NCBI RefSeq assembly: GCF_900101965.1
Contig: NZ_FNAP01000010.1
Coordinates: forward strand, 106,174-170,173
Length of the DNA stretch: 64,000 bases
Direction: 5' to 3'
Source of the DNA: Rhodospira trueperi
Lineage (GTDB): Bacteria; Pseudomonadota; Alphaproteobacteria; Rhodospirillales; Rhodospirillaceae
Below are positions 8,048 to 16,810 of the stretch, in pieces. Under the pieces are notes generated by a model. That model did no database searches, was not told the origin of the DNA, and saw only the letters and a list, made by a program, of their open reading frames with translations. Each line of letters begins with the position of its first letter. The stretch's first letter is position 1. A program made the position numbers and the translations under genes.

Positions 8048-8485
8048 TTACGGCACGGCCGGGTCGTCCGACAGCACGATGCGCCCGTCCTCCGTGAGCG
8101 GGAACTCCCGCACCCAGGTGATCTCCCACGGATGGCCGTCGGGATCGGCGAAGTACGCGGTTACCCCGCCCCAGGGCATCTCGCGCGGTTCCTTCATCAC
8201 GGTGGCGCCGGCGGCGACCGCCTCCGCCAGACGTGCCGGCACATCCTCCGGCTTGGGAACGTTGAAAGCCAGCGTCATGCCGCCCGGCCGGGCATCGGCA
8301 AGGCCGGTGTCTTCCGCCAGCGCCTCCCGGCCATACAGGCTCAGCACCACTCCGCCCCCGTCCAAGAAGGCGACGGCCTCGGCCTCGTTACTGGGCGTCG
8401 CGTCACGCATCCCCAACGCCTCGTAGAACGCCCGCGACCGCGCCACATCGGCGACGGCGAGGGTAATCAGGCTGATGGACGGCAT
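8048..8485 (-). CDS. VOC-superfamily (glyoxalase/dioxygenase fold) protein
   Basis: Protein of 145 residues with the paired beta-alpha-beta-beta-beta modules of the vicinal-oxygen-chelate fold. It begins 'ISLITLAVADVARSRAFYEALG' and ends with 'AYFADPDGHPWEITW', the typical strand carrying a metal-binding Glu. Such proteins include glyoxalase I, dioxygenases and antibiotic-binding proteins, and this length fits a single two-module chain. The substrate cannot be inferred. It is leftward, just downstream of the glutamine-synthetase-like gene (31 bp gap) and probably co-transcribed with it. It converges on nadC. Confidence 0.8.
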   Translation of the reverse strand: MPSISLITLAVADVARSRAFYEALGMRDATPSNEAEAVAFLDGGGVVLSLYGREALAEDTGLADARPGGMTLAFNVPKPEDVPARLAEAVAAGATVMKEPREMPWGGVTAYFADPDGHPWEITWVREFPLTEDGRIVLSDDPAVP

Positions 8486-8516
8486 CGACGTTCCTCTCGA
8501 TTGAGTCCGTGTGACA

Positions 8517-9944
8517 TCACACGTTCAGCAACAGGTACTCCCGTTCCCAGCTTGAAATCACGTGCTGGTAGGCGTCCCATTCGGCCCATTTGACGCTGGT
8601 CAGGACCTTGGTGAAGTCCTCGCCCAGCACCTCCCGCAGGCCACGGGCCCGGGCGAAGCGCTCGATGGCGTCGGGCAAGTGGCGCGGCAGGGCGTGGGCG
8701 CGGGAATAGGCGCTGCCCTCGATCGGCCGGCTCGGTTCCTGGCGCTCGATCATGCCCAGATAGCCGCAGGCCAGTGACGCAGCGATGGCTAGATACGGGT
8801 TGGCGTCGGCGCCCGACAGCCGGTTTTCGACCCGGCGGTTGGCGGCGTCGGAGTACGGCACGCGCAGGGAGACCGTGCGGTTGTCGTAGCCCCAGTGCAT
8901 GTTGATCGGCGCGCCCCAGTCCGGCACCAGGCGGCGGTAGCTGTTGACGTTGGGCGCCAGCAGCAGCATGGCCTCTGGTAGGTGGCGTTGCAGGCCGGCG
9001 ATATGCCAGCGGAACAGGGAACTGTCCTCGCCCGCGTCGTCGGCGAACAGGTTGCGGCCGGTCGCGGTGTCCACCACGGACTGATGCAGGTGCATCGACG
9101 AGCCCGGCTGCCCCTCCAGCGGCTTCGCCATGAAGGTGGCGTAGACCTTGTGCGACAGCGCCGCCTGACGCACCGTGCGCTTGAACAGGAACACCTGATC
9201 GGCCAGCGCCAGCGGCGCGCCGTGGTTGAAGTTGATCTCGATCTGCGCCGCCCCGCCCTCGTGGTGCAGCGTGTCGACATCGAGCCCCTGCGCCTCGCAG
9301 TGGTCGTAGATGTCCTCAAACAGCGGGTCGAACTCGTTCACGGCGTCGATGCCGTAGGCCTGACTGCCGGTCTCGGCCCGCCCGGAGCGCCCCTTGGGCG
9401 GCTCCAACGGGTAGTCCGGGTCGTCGTTCATCTTGACCAGGAAGAACTCCAGTTCCGGCGCAACGATGGGATGCCAGCCCTTGGCCTCGTAAAGCGCCAG
9501 CACCTGCTTGAGCACATGGCGCGGGGCCGCCGACACCGGCTCTCCCGAGCGATAGACACAGTCGCTGATGACCTGGGCGGTCGGCTCCTCGTACCACGGC
9601 ACCATGCGCACGGTGGTGGGATCGGGGATCAGGAAGATGTCCCGGTCCTCGATGTCGATCGGATCGTCTTCCGGATAGCCGCCGGTCACCGTCTGGATGA
9701 ACACAGATTCGGGCAGGCGCAGGCCCTTGTCGCGCAGGCTGGAGAGGAACTTGCGCGCCGGCAGGATCTTGCCGCGCGGAATGCCCGACAGGTCGGCGAC
9801 CATGCACTCCACCTCGGTGATTCCGCGCAACCGCACCCATTGTTCTAACGCCCCGATGTCGCCGGGGCCGGGGCGATCCTCGGCCGGGGTCAGATCCGGA
9901 TCGACGGACGGAAGGGATGCTAGGGGCTCGGAGGGTGGGGGCAC
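8517..9944 (-). CDS. Glutamine synthetase family protein, gamma-glutamylpolyamine synthetase (PuuA)-like
   Basis: ATP-dependent amide ligase of the glutamine synthetase fold. Its 475 residues and motif spacing fit PuuA-type enzymes, which glutamylate putrescine or other amines, better than GlnA. Visible are the metal-binding 'APELEFFLV', 'HHEGGAAQIEIN', 'GSSMHLHQSV', the ATP/glutamate region 'MHWGYDNRTVSLRVP' and 'NRLSGADANPYLA'. The start is GTG at 9944, with CAGGAG five bases upstream; a longer frame to 10127 has no ribosome-binding site and adds nonsense-like sequence. The GlnA adenylylation motif is not evident. Substrate is uncertain, since no other puu genes are nearby. Confidence 0.85.
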   Translation of the reverse strand: MPPPSEPLASLPSVDPDLTPAEDRPGPGDIGALEQWVRLRGITEVECMVADLSGIPRGKILPARKFLSSLRDKGLRLPESVFIQTVTGGYPEDDPIDIEDRDIFLIPDPTTVRMVPWYEEPTAQVISDCVYRSGEPVSAAPRHVLKQVLALYEAKGWHPIVAPELEFFLVKMNDDPDYPLEPPKGRSGRAETGSQAYGIDAVNEFDPLFEDIYDHCEAQGLDVDTLHHEGGAAQIEINFNHGAPLALADQVFLFKRTVRQAALSHKVYATFMAKPLEGQPGSSMHLHQSVVDTATGRNLFADDAGEDSSLFRWHIAGLQRHLPEAMLLLAPNVNSYRRLVPDWGAPINMHWGYDNRTVSLRVPYSDAANRRVENRLSGADANPYLAIAASLACGYLGMIERQEPSRPIEGSAYSRAHALPRHLPDAIERFARARGLREVLGEDFTKVLTSVKWAEWDAYQHVISSWEREYLLLNV

Positions 9945-10186
9945 GGGGGCTCCTGGCTGATGGCCGACACGTCTGATTTGTAGAGCGTGGAGAAGTCTAC
10001 TCTGTCTCCGGACACGCGCAAGCCAACAGCGCGAAGGAACGGCCACGCGATCATCCGGTCCGGCATCCGGGCCGGATGGATCCATCCTTCGGGCGGTCTT
10101 GCCAACGGCCCCCGGCTTGGGCACCATCCCGGCGGGCCGTGCCCCCGGATCGTTGGTCGGCCCCAGAGCGTGAAGGAAGCTGATCG

Positions 10187-11026
10187 ATGACCCTTAAGGA
10201 TATTCTGGTGCATGTGGACGGTTCGCACCACTGCCGGGCCCGGTTGGAGGCCGCGGCGCACCTCGCCACCCGTCACGAGGCGCGATTGACCGGCCTGTTC
10301 GTGCGCACCGCCCCCCATGTCCCCCAGTTCGTGATGTCCCAGCTCGGCCCCGAGGTGGCCCAGGCCCAGCGCCAGTTTGCCAACGAGGGCGCCGCGACGG
10401 CGCGGGCGCTGTTCGAGGACGTCATGGCCGGGTTCACGATTGCCAACGAGTTCCGCGCGCCCGAGGGTGAACTGATGGACATGCTGGTTCTGCATGCCCG
10501 GTACAGTGACCTGGTCGTGGTGGGCCAGTACGACCGCCACGACGACAACATGGCCGAGGAACGCGACGCCGCCGATCACGTCATCATGGACTCGGGCCGG
10601 CCCGTCCTGGTCATTCCGTATGCCGGGCACCACAACACCATCGGCGAGACCGTCATGGTGGCCTGGAACGCCAGCCGGGAGGCCACGCGCACGGTCAGCG
10701 ACGCCTTGCCCATCCTGCGTCTGGCCAAGGAGGTCCGTGTCCTCGCCGTCAATCCGCGCCGCAACGGCGTCAACGGGCACGGCGACATCCCCGGCGCCGA
10801 CATCGCCGCCCATCTCGCCCGGCACGGCGTCAACGCCACGGCAGAGCATGTCGTCGCGCGCGATGTCGATGCCGGCAACATGCTGCTGTCCCGGGCCAGC
10901 GACGAGGGGGTGGACCTGCTCGTCATGGGCGCCTATGGCCGCTCGCGCCTCCGGGAACTGGTGCTGGGCGGGGCCACATGGCACATCCTGCATCACATGA
11001 CCGTCCCCGTGTTGATGGGACATTAG
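10187..11026 (+). CDS. Universal stress protein with two Usp domains
   Basis: Cytosolic stress protein of 279 residues, about twice the length of a single UspA domain. The first domain begins 'MTLKDILVHVDGSHHCRARLEAA'. The second begins near residue 155 with 'ETVMVAWNASREATRTVSDALP' and ends with the nucleotide-binding pattern 'MGAYGRSRLRELVLGGATWHIL', which fits the ATP-binding G-2x-G-9x-G class. The first domain lacks this glycine pattern and probably does not bind ATP. It is divergent from the glutamine-synthetase-like gene across a 242-bp gap and is followed by a weak hairpin. Confidence 0.9.
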   Translation: MTLKDILVHVDGSHHCRARLEAAAHLATRHEARLTGLFVRTAPHVPQFVMSQLGPEVAQAQRQFANEGAATARALFEDVMAGFTIANEFRAPEGELMDMLVLHARYSDLVVVGQYDRHDDNMAEERDAADHVIMDSGRPVLVIPYAGHHNTIGETVMVAWNASREATRTVSDALPILRLAKEVRVLAVNPRRNGVNGHGDIPGADIAAHLARHGVNATAEHVVARDVDAGNMLLSRASDEGVDLLVMGAYGRSRLRELVLGGATWHILHHMTVPVLMGH

Positions 11027-11045
11027 GGAGCCGCACGCCCAATGG

Positions 11046-11065
11046 CCCCGTTTTTGGCGGGGTTT
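11046..11065 (+). terminator. Weak intrinsic terminator after the stress-protein gene
   Basis: CCCCG (11046-11050) pairs with CGGGG (11058-11062) around a T-rich loop and is followed by TTT. The stem is short and the T tract minimal, so termination may be partial. Confidence 0.35.
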
Positions 11066-11175
11066 ACCGGGCGGGGCCGGGTGCCGTAAAAGGGCGCAGA
11101 TGCCCGCGCCACGTCGAGAGCAGCGCCGTTCCCCAAGGGAGACCGTCCCGCCCCGCCCGGCGGGACCAGCACGCC

Positions 11176-12153
11176 ATGATCCGTATTGAGGACCTGACCC
11201 ACGTCTACCCCGGCGGCCGGCGCCAACCGCCCCGCACCGCCGTCTCCGGCCTGACCCTGCACATTCCGGACGGCCGCTTCGCGATCCTGTCCGGCCCCAA
11301 CGGCAGCGGCAAGAGCACCCTGTTCCGCATTCTGTGCGGCTTGGCCCGGCCCAGCCGGGGGCGGGTGACGGTCGGCGGCCATGACCTGCTCGCCGACCCG
11401 GCCCCGGCGCGCGCCCTGATGGGCGTGGTGTTCCAGAGCCCGGCCGTGGACAAGCACCTGGGTGTGCGGGAGAACCTCGCCCTTCACGGCGCCCTGCACG
11501 GGCTGCGCGGTGCCGCCTTCCGCGTACGGCTCGACGAGGCCCTGGCCTGGACCGACCTCGCCGGCCGCCTGGGCGACCGCGTCGAGACCCTGTCGGGCGG
11601 GCTGGCCCGGCAAGTGGAACTGGCCAAGTGCCTGCTGACCCGCCCACGCCTGCTGCTGCTGGACGAGCCCACCACCGGCCTGGACCCGGCCAGCCGACGG
11701 GCCTTTCTGAACGCGCTCGGCCGACTGCGCCGGGAACTGGGCATGACGGTCCTGATGACCAGTCACATCTTCAGCGAGGCCGAGGAGGTGGACAGTGTCG
11801 CCATCATGGCGAACGGACGCCTGTTGGCTCACGACACGCCGCAAGCGCTGCGGGATCGCCTGAAGGGCGATGTCCTGGTGATCGACAGTCCGGACCCCGA
11901 CACCCTCGCCGCCCGGCTGCGCGACGACCTGGGAGTGGCCGCCATGCGCCACGGCGACGAACTGCGGGTGGACGATCCGCCGGACGCGGATGCGGTCATG
12001 CTGCTCGAACGGGTGCTGGCCGACTACCGCCGCCTAGTCCGGGGCATCACCGTGAAGCGACCGGCGCTGGAGGACGTGTTCATCCATGTGACCGCCGAGG
12101 CGCGCGCCCAAGGCGCGGCGGCCACGGCGGAACGACAGGAGACCGCCGCATGA
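11176..12153 (+). CDS. ABC-2 type transporter, ATP-binding subunit
   Basis: ATPase of an exporter of the DrrA/NodI/CcmA type. The 325 residues have Walker A at 40-48 ('GPNGSGKST'), the signature 'LSGGLARQVELAKCLL' near 141, Walker B 'LLLLDEPTTGLDP' near 160 and the switch histidine in 'MTSHIFSEAEEVD'. The C-terminal 90 residues form the usual DrrA-like extension ending 'KRPALEDVFIHVTAE'. Start ATG 11176 gives a normal beginning (MIRIEDLTHVYPGG); upstream codons in the frame are not family-like. The permease overlaps its stop by 4 bp. The substrate is unknown. Confidence 0.92.
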   Translation: MIRIEDLTHVYPGGRRQPPRTAVSGLTLHIPDGRFAILSGPNGSGKSTLFRILCGLARPSRGRVTVGGHDLLADPAPARALMGVVFQSPAVDKHLGVRENLALHGALHGLRGAAFRVRLDEALAWTDLAGRLGDRVETLSGGLARQVELAKCLLTRPRLLLLDEPTTGLDPASRRAFLNALGRLRRELGMTVLMTSHIFSEAEEVDSVAIMANGRLLAHDTPQALRDRLKGDVLVIDSPDPDTLAARLRDDLGVAAMRHGDELRVDDPPDADAVMLLERVLADYRRLVRGITVKRPALEDVFIHVTAEARAQGAAATAERQETAA

Positions 12154-13034
12154 CCCATGCCGGCAACACAACGGCCGAAACGGCGGTGTCACCCCGGGCG
12201 GCCTCCACCGGCGCCGGGCCCGGCGCTTCGTTGGGCGCCGTCGCCACCGCCTTGGCGGGCCGCGAGTTCACCCGCTTCATCCGCCAGCCGCACCGGGTGA
12301 TGGGCTCAATTGGGCAGCCGCTGATCTTCTGGGTCCTGCTGGGAGCGGGCCTGACGCCCAGCTTCGACGCGCCCGGTCTGGAGGGCATGAGCTACCTGGA
12401 GTATTTCTATCCCGGCGTTCTGATGATGATGATCCTGTTCGCGTCGGTGTTCGCGTCCATCACCATCATCGAGGATCGGGACCAGGGATTCCTGCAGGGC
12501 GTGCTGGTCGCCCCCGTGCCCCGGCTGGGCATCGTCATGGGCAAGGTCGGCGGGGCTTCACTGGTGGCGCTGTTCCAGGCCGGCATTCTGCTGATCGCCG
12601 CGCCCTTCGTCGGTATGACCATGGGGCCGCTCGGCGCCGTGCTGCTGGCCCTGACGTTGGTGCTGATCTCGCTGGGGTTCACCGGGCTCGGGTTCCTGTT
12701 CGCCTGGGGCATGAAGTCCACCGCCGGGTTCCACGCCGTCATGATGGTCATCATGATGCCCATGTGGGTGCTTTCGGGCGCCTTCTTCCCCATCACGGGA
12801 GTGCCGGGCTGGCTGCATTGGATCATGATGTTCAACCCCGTCACCCACGCCATGACCATCCTGAGGGGGCCCTTCTATGACGCACCGCTTGCGCTGTTCT
12901 CGCGCGGCGACTATCTGTTGTCGCTGTTTGTGGTGATCGCGTCCGTGGCGCTGTGCCTGACCCTGGCGGCGGCGCGGGTGGGCAAGCGTGAGACCGGCGC
13001 GTCCGTCGTCGCTTCCGGCCAGCCGAACGGATAA
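12150..13034 (+). CDS. ABC-2 type transporter, permease subunit
   Basis: Membrane partner of the preceding ATPase; their ATGA overlap (12150-12153) implies translational coupling. Of 294 residues the first 35 are polar. After that come about six transmembrane segments, with the conserved cytoplasmic stretch 'IIEDRDQGFLQGVLVAPVPR' and the 'SGAFFPITGVPGWLHW' region typical of DrrB/NodJ/CcmB-like permeases. Methionine is very abundant near residues 90-95 and 195-205. Export of a drug, polysaccharide or lipid is possible; neighbours give no clue. Confidence 0.9.
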   Translation: MTHAGNTTAETAVSPRAASTGAGPGASLGAVATALAGREFTRFIRQPHRVMGSIGQPLIFWVLLGAGLTPSFDAPGLEGMSYLEYFYPGVLMMMILFASVFASITIIEDRDQGFLQGVLVAPVPRLGIVMGKVGGASLVALFQAGILLIAAPFVGMTMGPLGAVLLALTLVLISLGFTGLGFLFAWGMKSTAGFHAVMMVIMMPMWVLSGAFFPITGVPGWLHWIMMFNPVTHAMTILRGPFYDAPLALFSRGDYLLSLFVVIASVALCLTLAAARVGKRETGASVVASGQPNG

Positions 13035-13132
13035 CGCTGCGTCAGGGGTCGCCCTGCGGCCCGCAATGGGGCATGCTGGGTCGCGGCGCCCCTGACGGGC
13101 GCAAGTCCCTCTCTCCTATCCGGTTGCCCGCG

Positions 13133-13846
13133 ATGACCACCAACCCCCTTTTCGTGGCCCTTGACACCATGGACCTGTCCCGTGCCCGCGCCTGGGCGCG
13201 GGACCTGCGGGATCTGGCCGGCGGCATCAAACTCGGCCTGGAGTTCTTCGTGGCCCACGGGCCGGAGGGTGTCCGCGCCGTTCGGGATACCGGCTCACCC
13301 CCGCTGTTTCTTGACCTCAAGTTCCACGACATCCCCAACACCGTCGCCGGCGCCGTGCGCGCCGCCGTGCGACTGGAGCCCTGGGTGCTGACGGTCCACG
13401 CCCCGGGCGGGCGGGCGATGATGGAGGCGGCCGGCGACGCGGCGGCCGAGGAGGCGGATCGCCTGAACCTGCCGCGCCCGAAGGTCATCGCCGTCACGGT
13501 GCTGACCAGCCTGGACGACAGGGATCTCAAGACCACGGGGATCAACGACGCGCCCGCCGATCAGGTGCGCCGGCTGGCGGCCCTGGCCATGGAAGCGGAC
13601 CTCGACGGCCTTGTCTGCTCGCCCCGGGAGGTGGCCGTGCTGCGCGCCGACCTTGGCCCGAAGCCGATGCTCGTGACCCCCGGGGTGCGCCCCTCGTGGG
13701 CCGTGGCCGGCGATCAGAAACGGGTCATGACGCCGGATCAGGCGCTGGCGGCCGGGGCCAGCCATCTGGTGATCGGCCGGCCCATCACGGGTGCGCCGGA
13801 TGTCGCGGTCGCGGCCCGGCACGTGCTGGAAGACCTGCAGGACTGA
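13133..13846 (+). CDS. pyrF: Orotidine 5'-phosphate decarboxylase
   Basis: Final enzyme of de novo UMP synthesis, decarboxylating OMP. The 237-residue TIM barrel shows the catalytic tetrad in 'LDLKFHDIPNT', giving Asp61, Lys63 and Asp66. 'VTPGVRP' and 'VIGRPIT' are the phosphate-binding loops near the C terminus. ATG 13133 (MTTNPLFVALD) is the first start that leads directly into strand 1. trpF begins 14 bp after its stop, so the two barrel enzymes of different pathways are co-transcribed. Confidence 0.95.
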   Translation: MTTNPLFVALDTMDLSRARAWARDLRDLAGGIKLGLEFFVAHGPEGVRAVRDTGSPPLFLDLKFHDIPNTVAGAVRAAVRLEPWVLTVHAPGGRAMMEAAGDAAAEEADRLNLPRPKVIAVTVLTSLDDRDLKTTGINDAPADQVRRLAALAMEADLDGLVCSPREVAVLRADLGPKPMLVTPGVRPSWAVAGDQKRVMTPDQALAAGASHLVIGRPITGAPDVAVAARHVLEDLQD

Positions 13847-13859
13847 GGAGGCCCGCGCG

Positions 13860-14525
13860 GTGGGGGGACGGATCGAGATCAAGATTTGCGGGCTGACCGA
13901 CGTGGATTCGGTGGACGCGGCCGTGGCCGCCGACGCCGATTGGCTGGGCGCGGTGTTCTTCCCGCCTTCCCCCCGCGCGGTCACCGCCGAGGACGCCGCC
14001 GAACTGTTCGACGCGCTGCCGGAGACGGTCGGCACCGTCGGCCTGTTCGTGGACCCGGACGACGCCCTGCTCGACCACGTCCTGAACACCGTCCGCCTGG
14101 ACATGATCCAGCTTCATGGGCAGGAAAGCCCGGATCGGATCGACTGGATTCGACAGGAATACGCCGTGCCGGTGATGAAGGCGCTGGGCGTGGCGGAGGC
14201 GGCCGACCTGCAAAGGGCAAGGGACTATGCCGATCATGCTGATCGCCTGTTGCTGGACGCCCGCCCGCCGGAGGGGGCCGACCGGCCCGGCGGGCACGCG
14301 CGGGCCTTCGACTGGTCCGTACTGACCGGCTGGGCGGCGCCGTTGCCGTGGATGCTAGCCGGGGGCCTGACGCCGGAGTCGGTCGGCGAGGCCCTGCGCG
14401 TGACCGGTGCGCCTGCCGTCGATGTTTCATCCGGGGTTGAAAGCACCCGTGGTAAGAAGGACCCGGCTCTGATCGCGCGGTTTTGTGCCGCTGTGCGGGC
14501 CGCCGAAGGGAGCCAGCGCTCATGA
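13860..14525 (+). CDS. trpF: Phosphoribosylanthranilate isomerase
   Basis: TrpF isomerises phosphoribosylanthranilate in tryptophan synthesis. The start is GTG at 13860, with GAGGAGG eight bases upstream. That gives 221 residues beginning 'VGGRIEIKICGLTD', with the general-base cysteine in KICG. Also visible are 'GAVFFPPSPRAVT', 'LIQLHGQE'-like 'MIQLHGQESPDRI' and the C-terminal 'AVDVSSGVESTRGKKD' phosphate loop. In many proteobacteria trpF is followed by trpB and trpA. Here it is followed, with a 4-bp overlap, by a DUF3422 membrane protein, so it is detached from the rest of the trp genes. Confidence 0.95.
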   Translation: MGGRIEIKICGLTDVDSVDAAVAADADWLGAVFFPPSPRAVTAEDAAELFDALPETVGTVGLFVDPDDALLDHVLNTVRLDMIQLHGQESPDRIDWIRQEYAVPVMKALGVAEAADLQRARDYADHADRLLLDARPPEGADRPGGHARAFDWSVLTGWAAPLPWMLAGGLTPESVGEALRVTGAPAVDVSSGVESTRGKKDPALIARFCAAVRAAEGSQRS

Positions 14526-15820
14526 ATGCCCCGCCGTTTCGCGAGCATCCGCAACGAGAGGAACTCGTCCGCGAGCTTCATGCGCGCGCCTCCGAGCCGT
14601 TGCGGCCCCCCATCCGCATTTCCCAAATTGCCGTGGTTTCGGGCGAACATGCATTCGAGTCCGACCGGGCGCACCTGGCGGCCCTGTGCGCACGCAAGGG
14701 CGGGACCGCCCCGGCGGCGGGGGCTAAGCAGCATGTGGCGGACCTGGGTGGTCTGTTCGTCAAATGGGAACGGCACACCGAGTTCTGCTCCTACATGTTC
14801 TTTCGCCGCGCCCATTTCTCGGACCCGTTTGAACGGCCGGTCATCGAGGAAATCCCGTCGGACTGGCTGGCGGAGATACCCGGCGAGGTGCTTTCGGCCA
14901 TCCACATCGCCTTCGTGCAGAAGGAGGCGGAGCTTCCCGACAACAACGAGATCTCGCTGCGCTACTTCAATGGCAATGCGCTGACCGGAAATGCGGTGGC
15001 CGGCGGCAAGGCCATGATCTGGGCGGACTTCCGCCTGCACTCGGACCACTTTTCCCGCATGCTCGTCCAGGACCGGGGACTGGACGACCGCCACGCCGGA
15101 CGCACGATTCAGCGCCTGATCGAGTTGAACAATTACAGAGCGTTGGCCCTTCTGGCCCTGCCGACCGCCATCGAGATGATGCCGCGCCTGCGCGATATCG
15201 ACGAGTCGCTGGCGGACGTCAGCGCGCGGATGGCCGACCAGTCCGACCATACCAGCGACGCGGAACTCCTGGGCCGACTGTCGCAGTTGTCGGCCGAGAT
15301 CGAGAGCATCGCGGCGCGCACAAGCTATAGGTTTGCCGCATCCAGAGCGTACTATCAATTGGTGCGACAACGCCTGCGCGATCTGCGGACATCTCGAACC
15401 GACAACCTTCTGACCATCGACGGCTTCATCGACCGCCGCATGGGGCCAGCCATGGCCACCTGCGAGTCGGCGGACACTCGACAGGAAGCCTTGGCGCAAC
15501 GCGCCGCGCGCATCGGCAGTCTGCTGCGCGCCCGCGTCGAGGTGGGCCTGGAACATCAGAACCGCGATCTGCTCGACAGCATGAACGAGCGGGCGCGGGT
15601 CCAACTCAAGCTTCAGGAAACCGTCGAGGGCCTGTCCGTGGTGGCCATCAGCTACTACGCCGTCGGTCTGGTCGGGTACGTGCTCAAGGCCATCAAGGAT
15701 ACGGGGGTGTCGCTCAACGTGGGCCTCGCGACAGGCATATCCGTACCGGTTGTGGCGATTCTGGTGTGGTTTGGGGTACACCGGATCAAGCGATCAGTCG
15801 TCAAGAACGAAAAAGATTAG
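14522..15820 (+). CDS. DUF3422 family membrane protein
   Basis: Uncharacterised family found mainly in alphaproteobacteria. The 432-residue protein begins 'FREHPQREELVRELHARASEP', the family's usual opening. It has a long soluble portion with a probable coiled coil around residues 215-330, then two transmembrane helices near the C terminus ('VEGLSVVAISYYAVGLVGYV' and 'GLATGISVPVVAILVWFGV') separated by a short loop, and a short basic tail. This layout resembles proteins that anchor a cytoplasmic domain to the membrane. The ATG overlaps the trpF stop (ATGA), so translation is coupled. No function is known. Confidence 0.85.
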   Translation: MNAPPFREHPQREELVRELHARASEPLRPPIRISQIAVVSGEHAFESDRAHLAALCARKGGTAPAAGAKQHVADLGGLFVKWERHTEFCSYMFFRRAHFSDPFERPVIEEIPSDWLAEIPGEVLSAIHIAFVQKEAELPDNNEISLRYFNGNALTGNAVAGGKAMIWADFRLHSDHFSRMLVQDRGLDDRHAGRTIQRLIELNNYRALALLALPTAIEMMPRLRDIDESLADVSARMADQSDHTSDAELLGRLSQLSAEIESIAARTSYRFAASRAYYQLVRQRLRDLRTSRTDNLLTIDGFIDRRMGPAMATCESADTRQEALAQRAARIGSLLRARVEVGLEHQNRDLLDSMNERARVQLKLQETVEGLSVVAISYYAVGLVGYVLKAIKDTGVSLNVGLATGISVPVVAILVWFGVHRIKRSVVKNEKD

Positions 15821-15830
15821 GGCGCAAACC

Positions 15831-16466
15831 ATGACCATGGAACGCCTATTCGCCAACAACAAAGCCTGGGTCAGCCGCAAAACGGCGAATGATCCGGATT
15901 TTTTTCAACGTCTGGTTAATCTTCAGAAGCCGGAATATCTGTGGATCGGTTGCTCCGACAGTCGGGTACCAGCCAACGACATCGTTGATCTTGCACCGGG
16001 CGAGTTGTTCGTTCACCGCAACGTCGCCAACCTTGTCGTTCCGTCCGATCTCAACATGCTGACGGTCCTTCAGTATGCCGTTGACGTCCTCAAGGTCAGG
16101 CATGTCATGGTGGTCGGCCACTACGGATGCGGCGGCGTCAAGGCAGCCCTGTCGCGGGCCGAAATGGGCCTGATCGATAACTGGCTGCAACCCATCAAGC
16201 AGATCATGGCCACGCATCGGTCCCTCCTGGACGGTCTGGACGACTCGACGCGGCTCGACCGTCTGTGCGAACTGAACGTCGTGGCCCAGGCCCGGAACGT
16301 CGCGGCGACATCCATCGTCCAGACCGCCTGGACGCGGGGACAGAACGTCCAGGTGCACGGGCTGATCTACGCCCTAAACGACGGCCGGCTGAAGGATCTC
16401 GGCTGCACGCTGTCGGCTCCGGATCACCTGGAGCCGGCCTTCCGGCTCATCCATGACGGCGGCTGA
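15831..16466 (+). CDS. can: Beta-class carbonic anhydrase
   Basis: Zinc enzyme that interconverts CO2 and bicarbonate in the cytosol, supplying bicarbonate for carboxylases. The 211 residues have the zinc ligands Cys41 ('GCSDSRVPAND', including the Asp43-Arg45 dyad), His97 and Cys100 ('VVGHYGCGGVKAAL'). 'FVHRNVANLV' is also typical. The size and motifs resemble E. coli Can. It starts 10 bp after the DUF3422 stop and is the last gene of the pyrF-trpF-DUF3422 run. A second ATG two codons downstream is possible. The mobile-like element at 16481 begins 14 bp after its stop codon. Confidence 0.95.
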   Translation: MTMERLFANNKAWVSRKTANDPDFFQRLVNLQKPEYLWIGCSDSRVPANDIVDLAPGELFVHRNVANLVVPSDLNMLTVLQYAVDVLKVRHVMVVGHYGCGGVKAALSRAEMGLIDNWLQPIKQIMATHRSLLDGLDDSTRLDRLCELNVVAQARNVAATSIVQTAWTRGQNVQVHGLIYALNDGRLKDLGCTLSAPDHLEPAFRLIHDGG

Positions 16467-16570
16467 CCCGGCGCGCCCGATCCAGGGCAATCGGGTGAAA
16501 GGACGTGTGGTCGCAAAGACGCGGGGGATCGTGTGCCTTACGGCAGAACGGCCCACCATCTTTTATGAAC

Positions 16571-16657
16571 GCAGGGCGGATTCGACCCGCGAAGCGCGGC
16601 AATCCGCCGCGTGGCGGTGATGCGATGGGTTGCGCCTTCGGCGCGAACCCACCCTAC
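16571..16657. repeat. Double-hairpin repeat, copy 1 (degenerate)
   Basis: First of three tandem units with a 120-bp period. It begins GCAGGGCGGATT where the other copies have GTAG, and ends AACCCACCCTAC. Inside are two hairpins: GGCGGATT...AATCCGCC, then GGTTGCGCC-TTC-GGCGC with flanking partners. A 33-bp linker joins it to copy 2. Confidence 0.85.
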
Positions 16658-16690
16658 GACGTTTCGCGAACGCCAAGGCATCCAAGCCCC

Positions 16691-16777
16691 GTAGGGCGGA
16701 TTCGACGCGCGAAGCGGGGCAATCCGCCGCGTGGCGGTGATGCGGTGGGTTGCGCCTTCGGCGCGAACCCACCCTAC
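16691..16777. repeat. Double-hairpin repeat, copy 2
   Basis: The 87-bp unit opens with GTAGGGCGGATT and closes with AACCCACCCTAC, so GTAG stands at both ends in opposite orientation. Hairpin 1 uses GGCGGATT/AATCCGCC; hairpin 2 uses GGTGGGTT/AACCCACC with an inner GCGCC-TTC-GGCGC. A pair of REP-like hairpins with GTAG heads matches the general form of a REPIN. Confidence 0.85.
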
Positions 16778-16810
16778 GACGTTTCGCGAACGCCGAGGCA
16801 TCCAAGCCCC

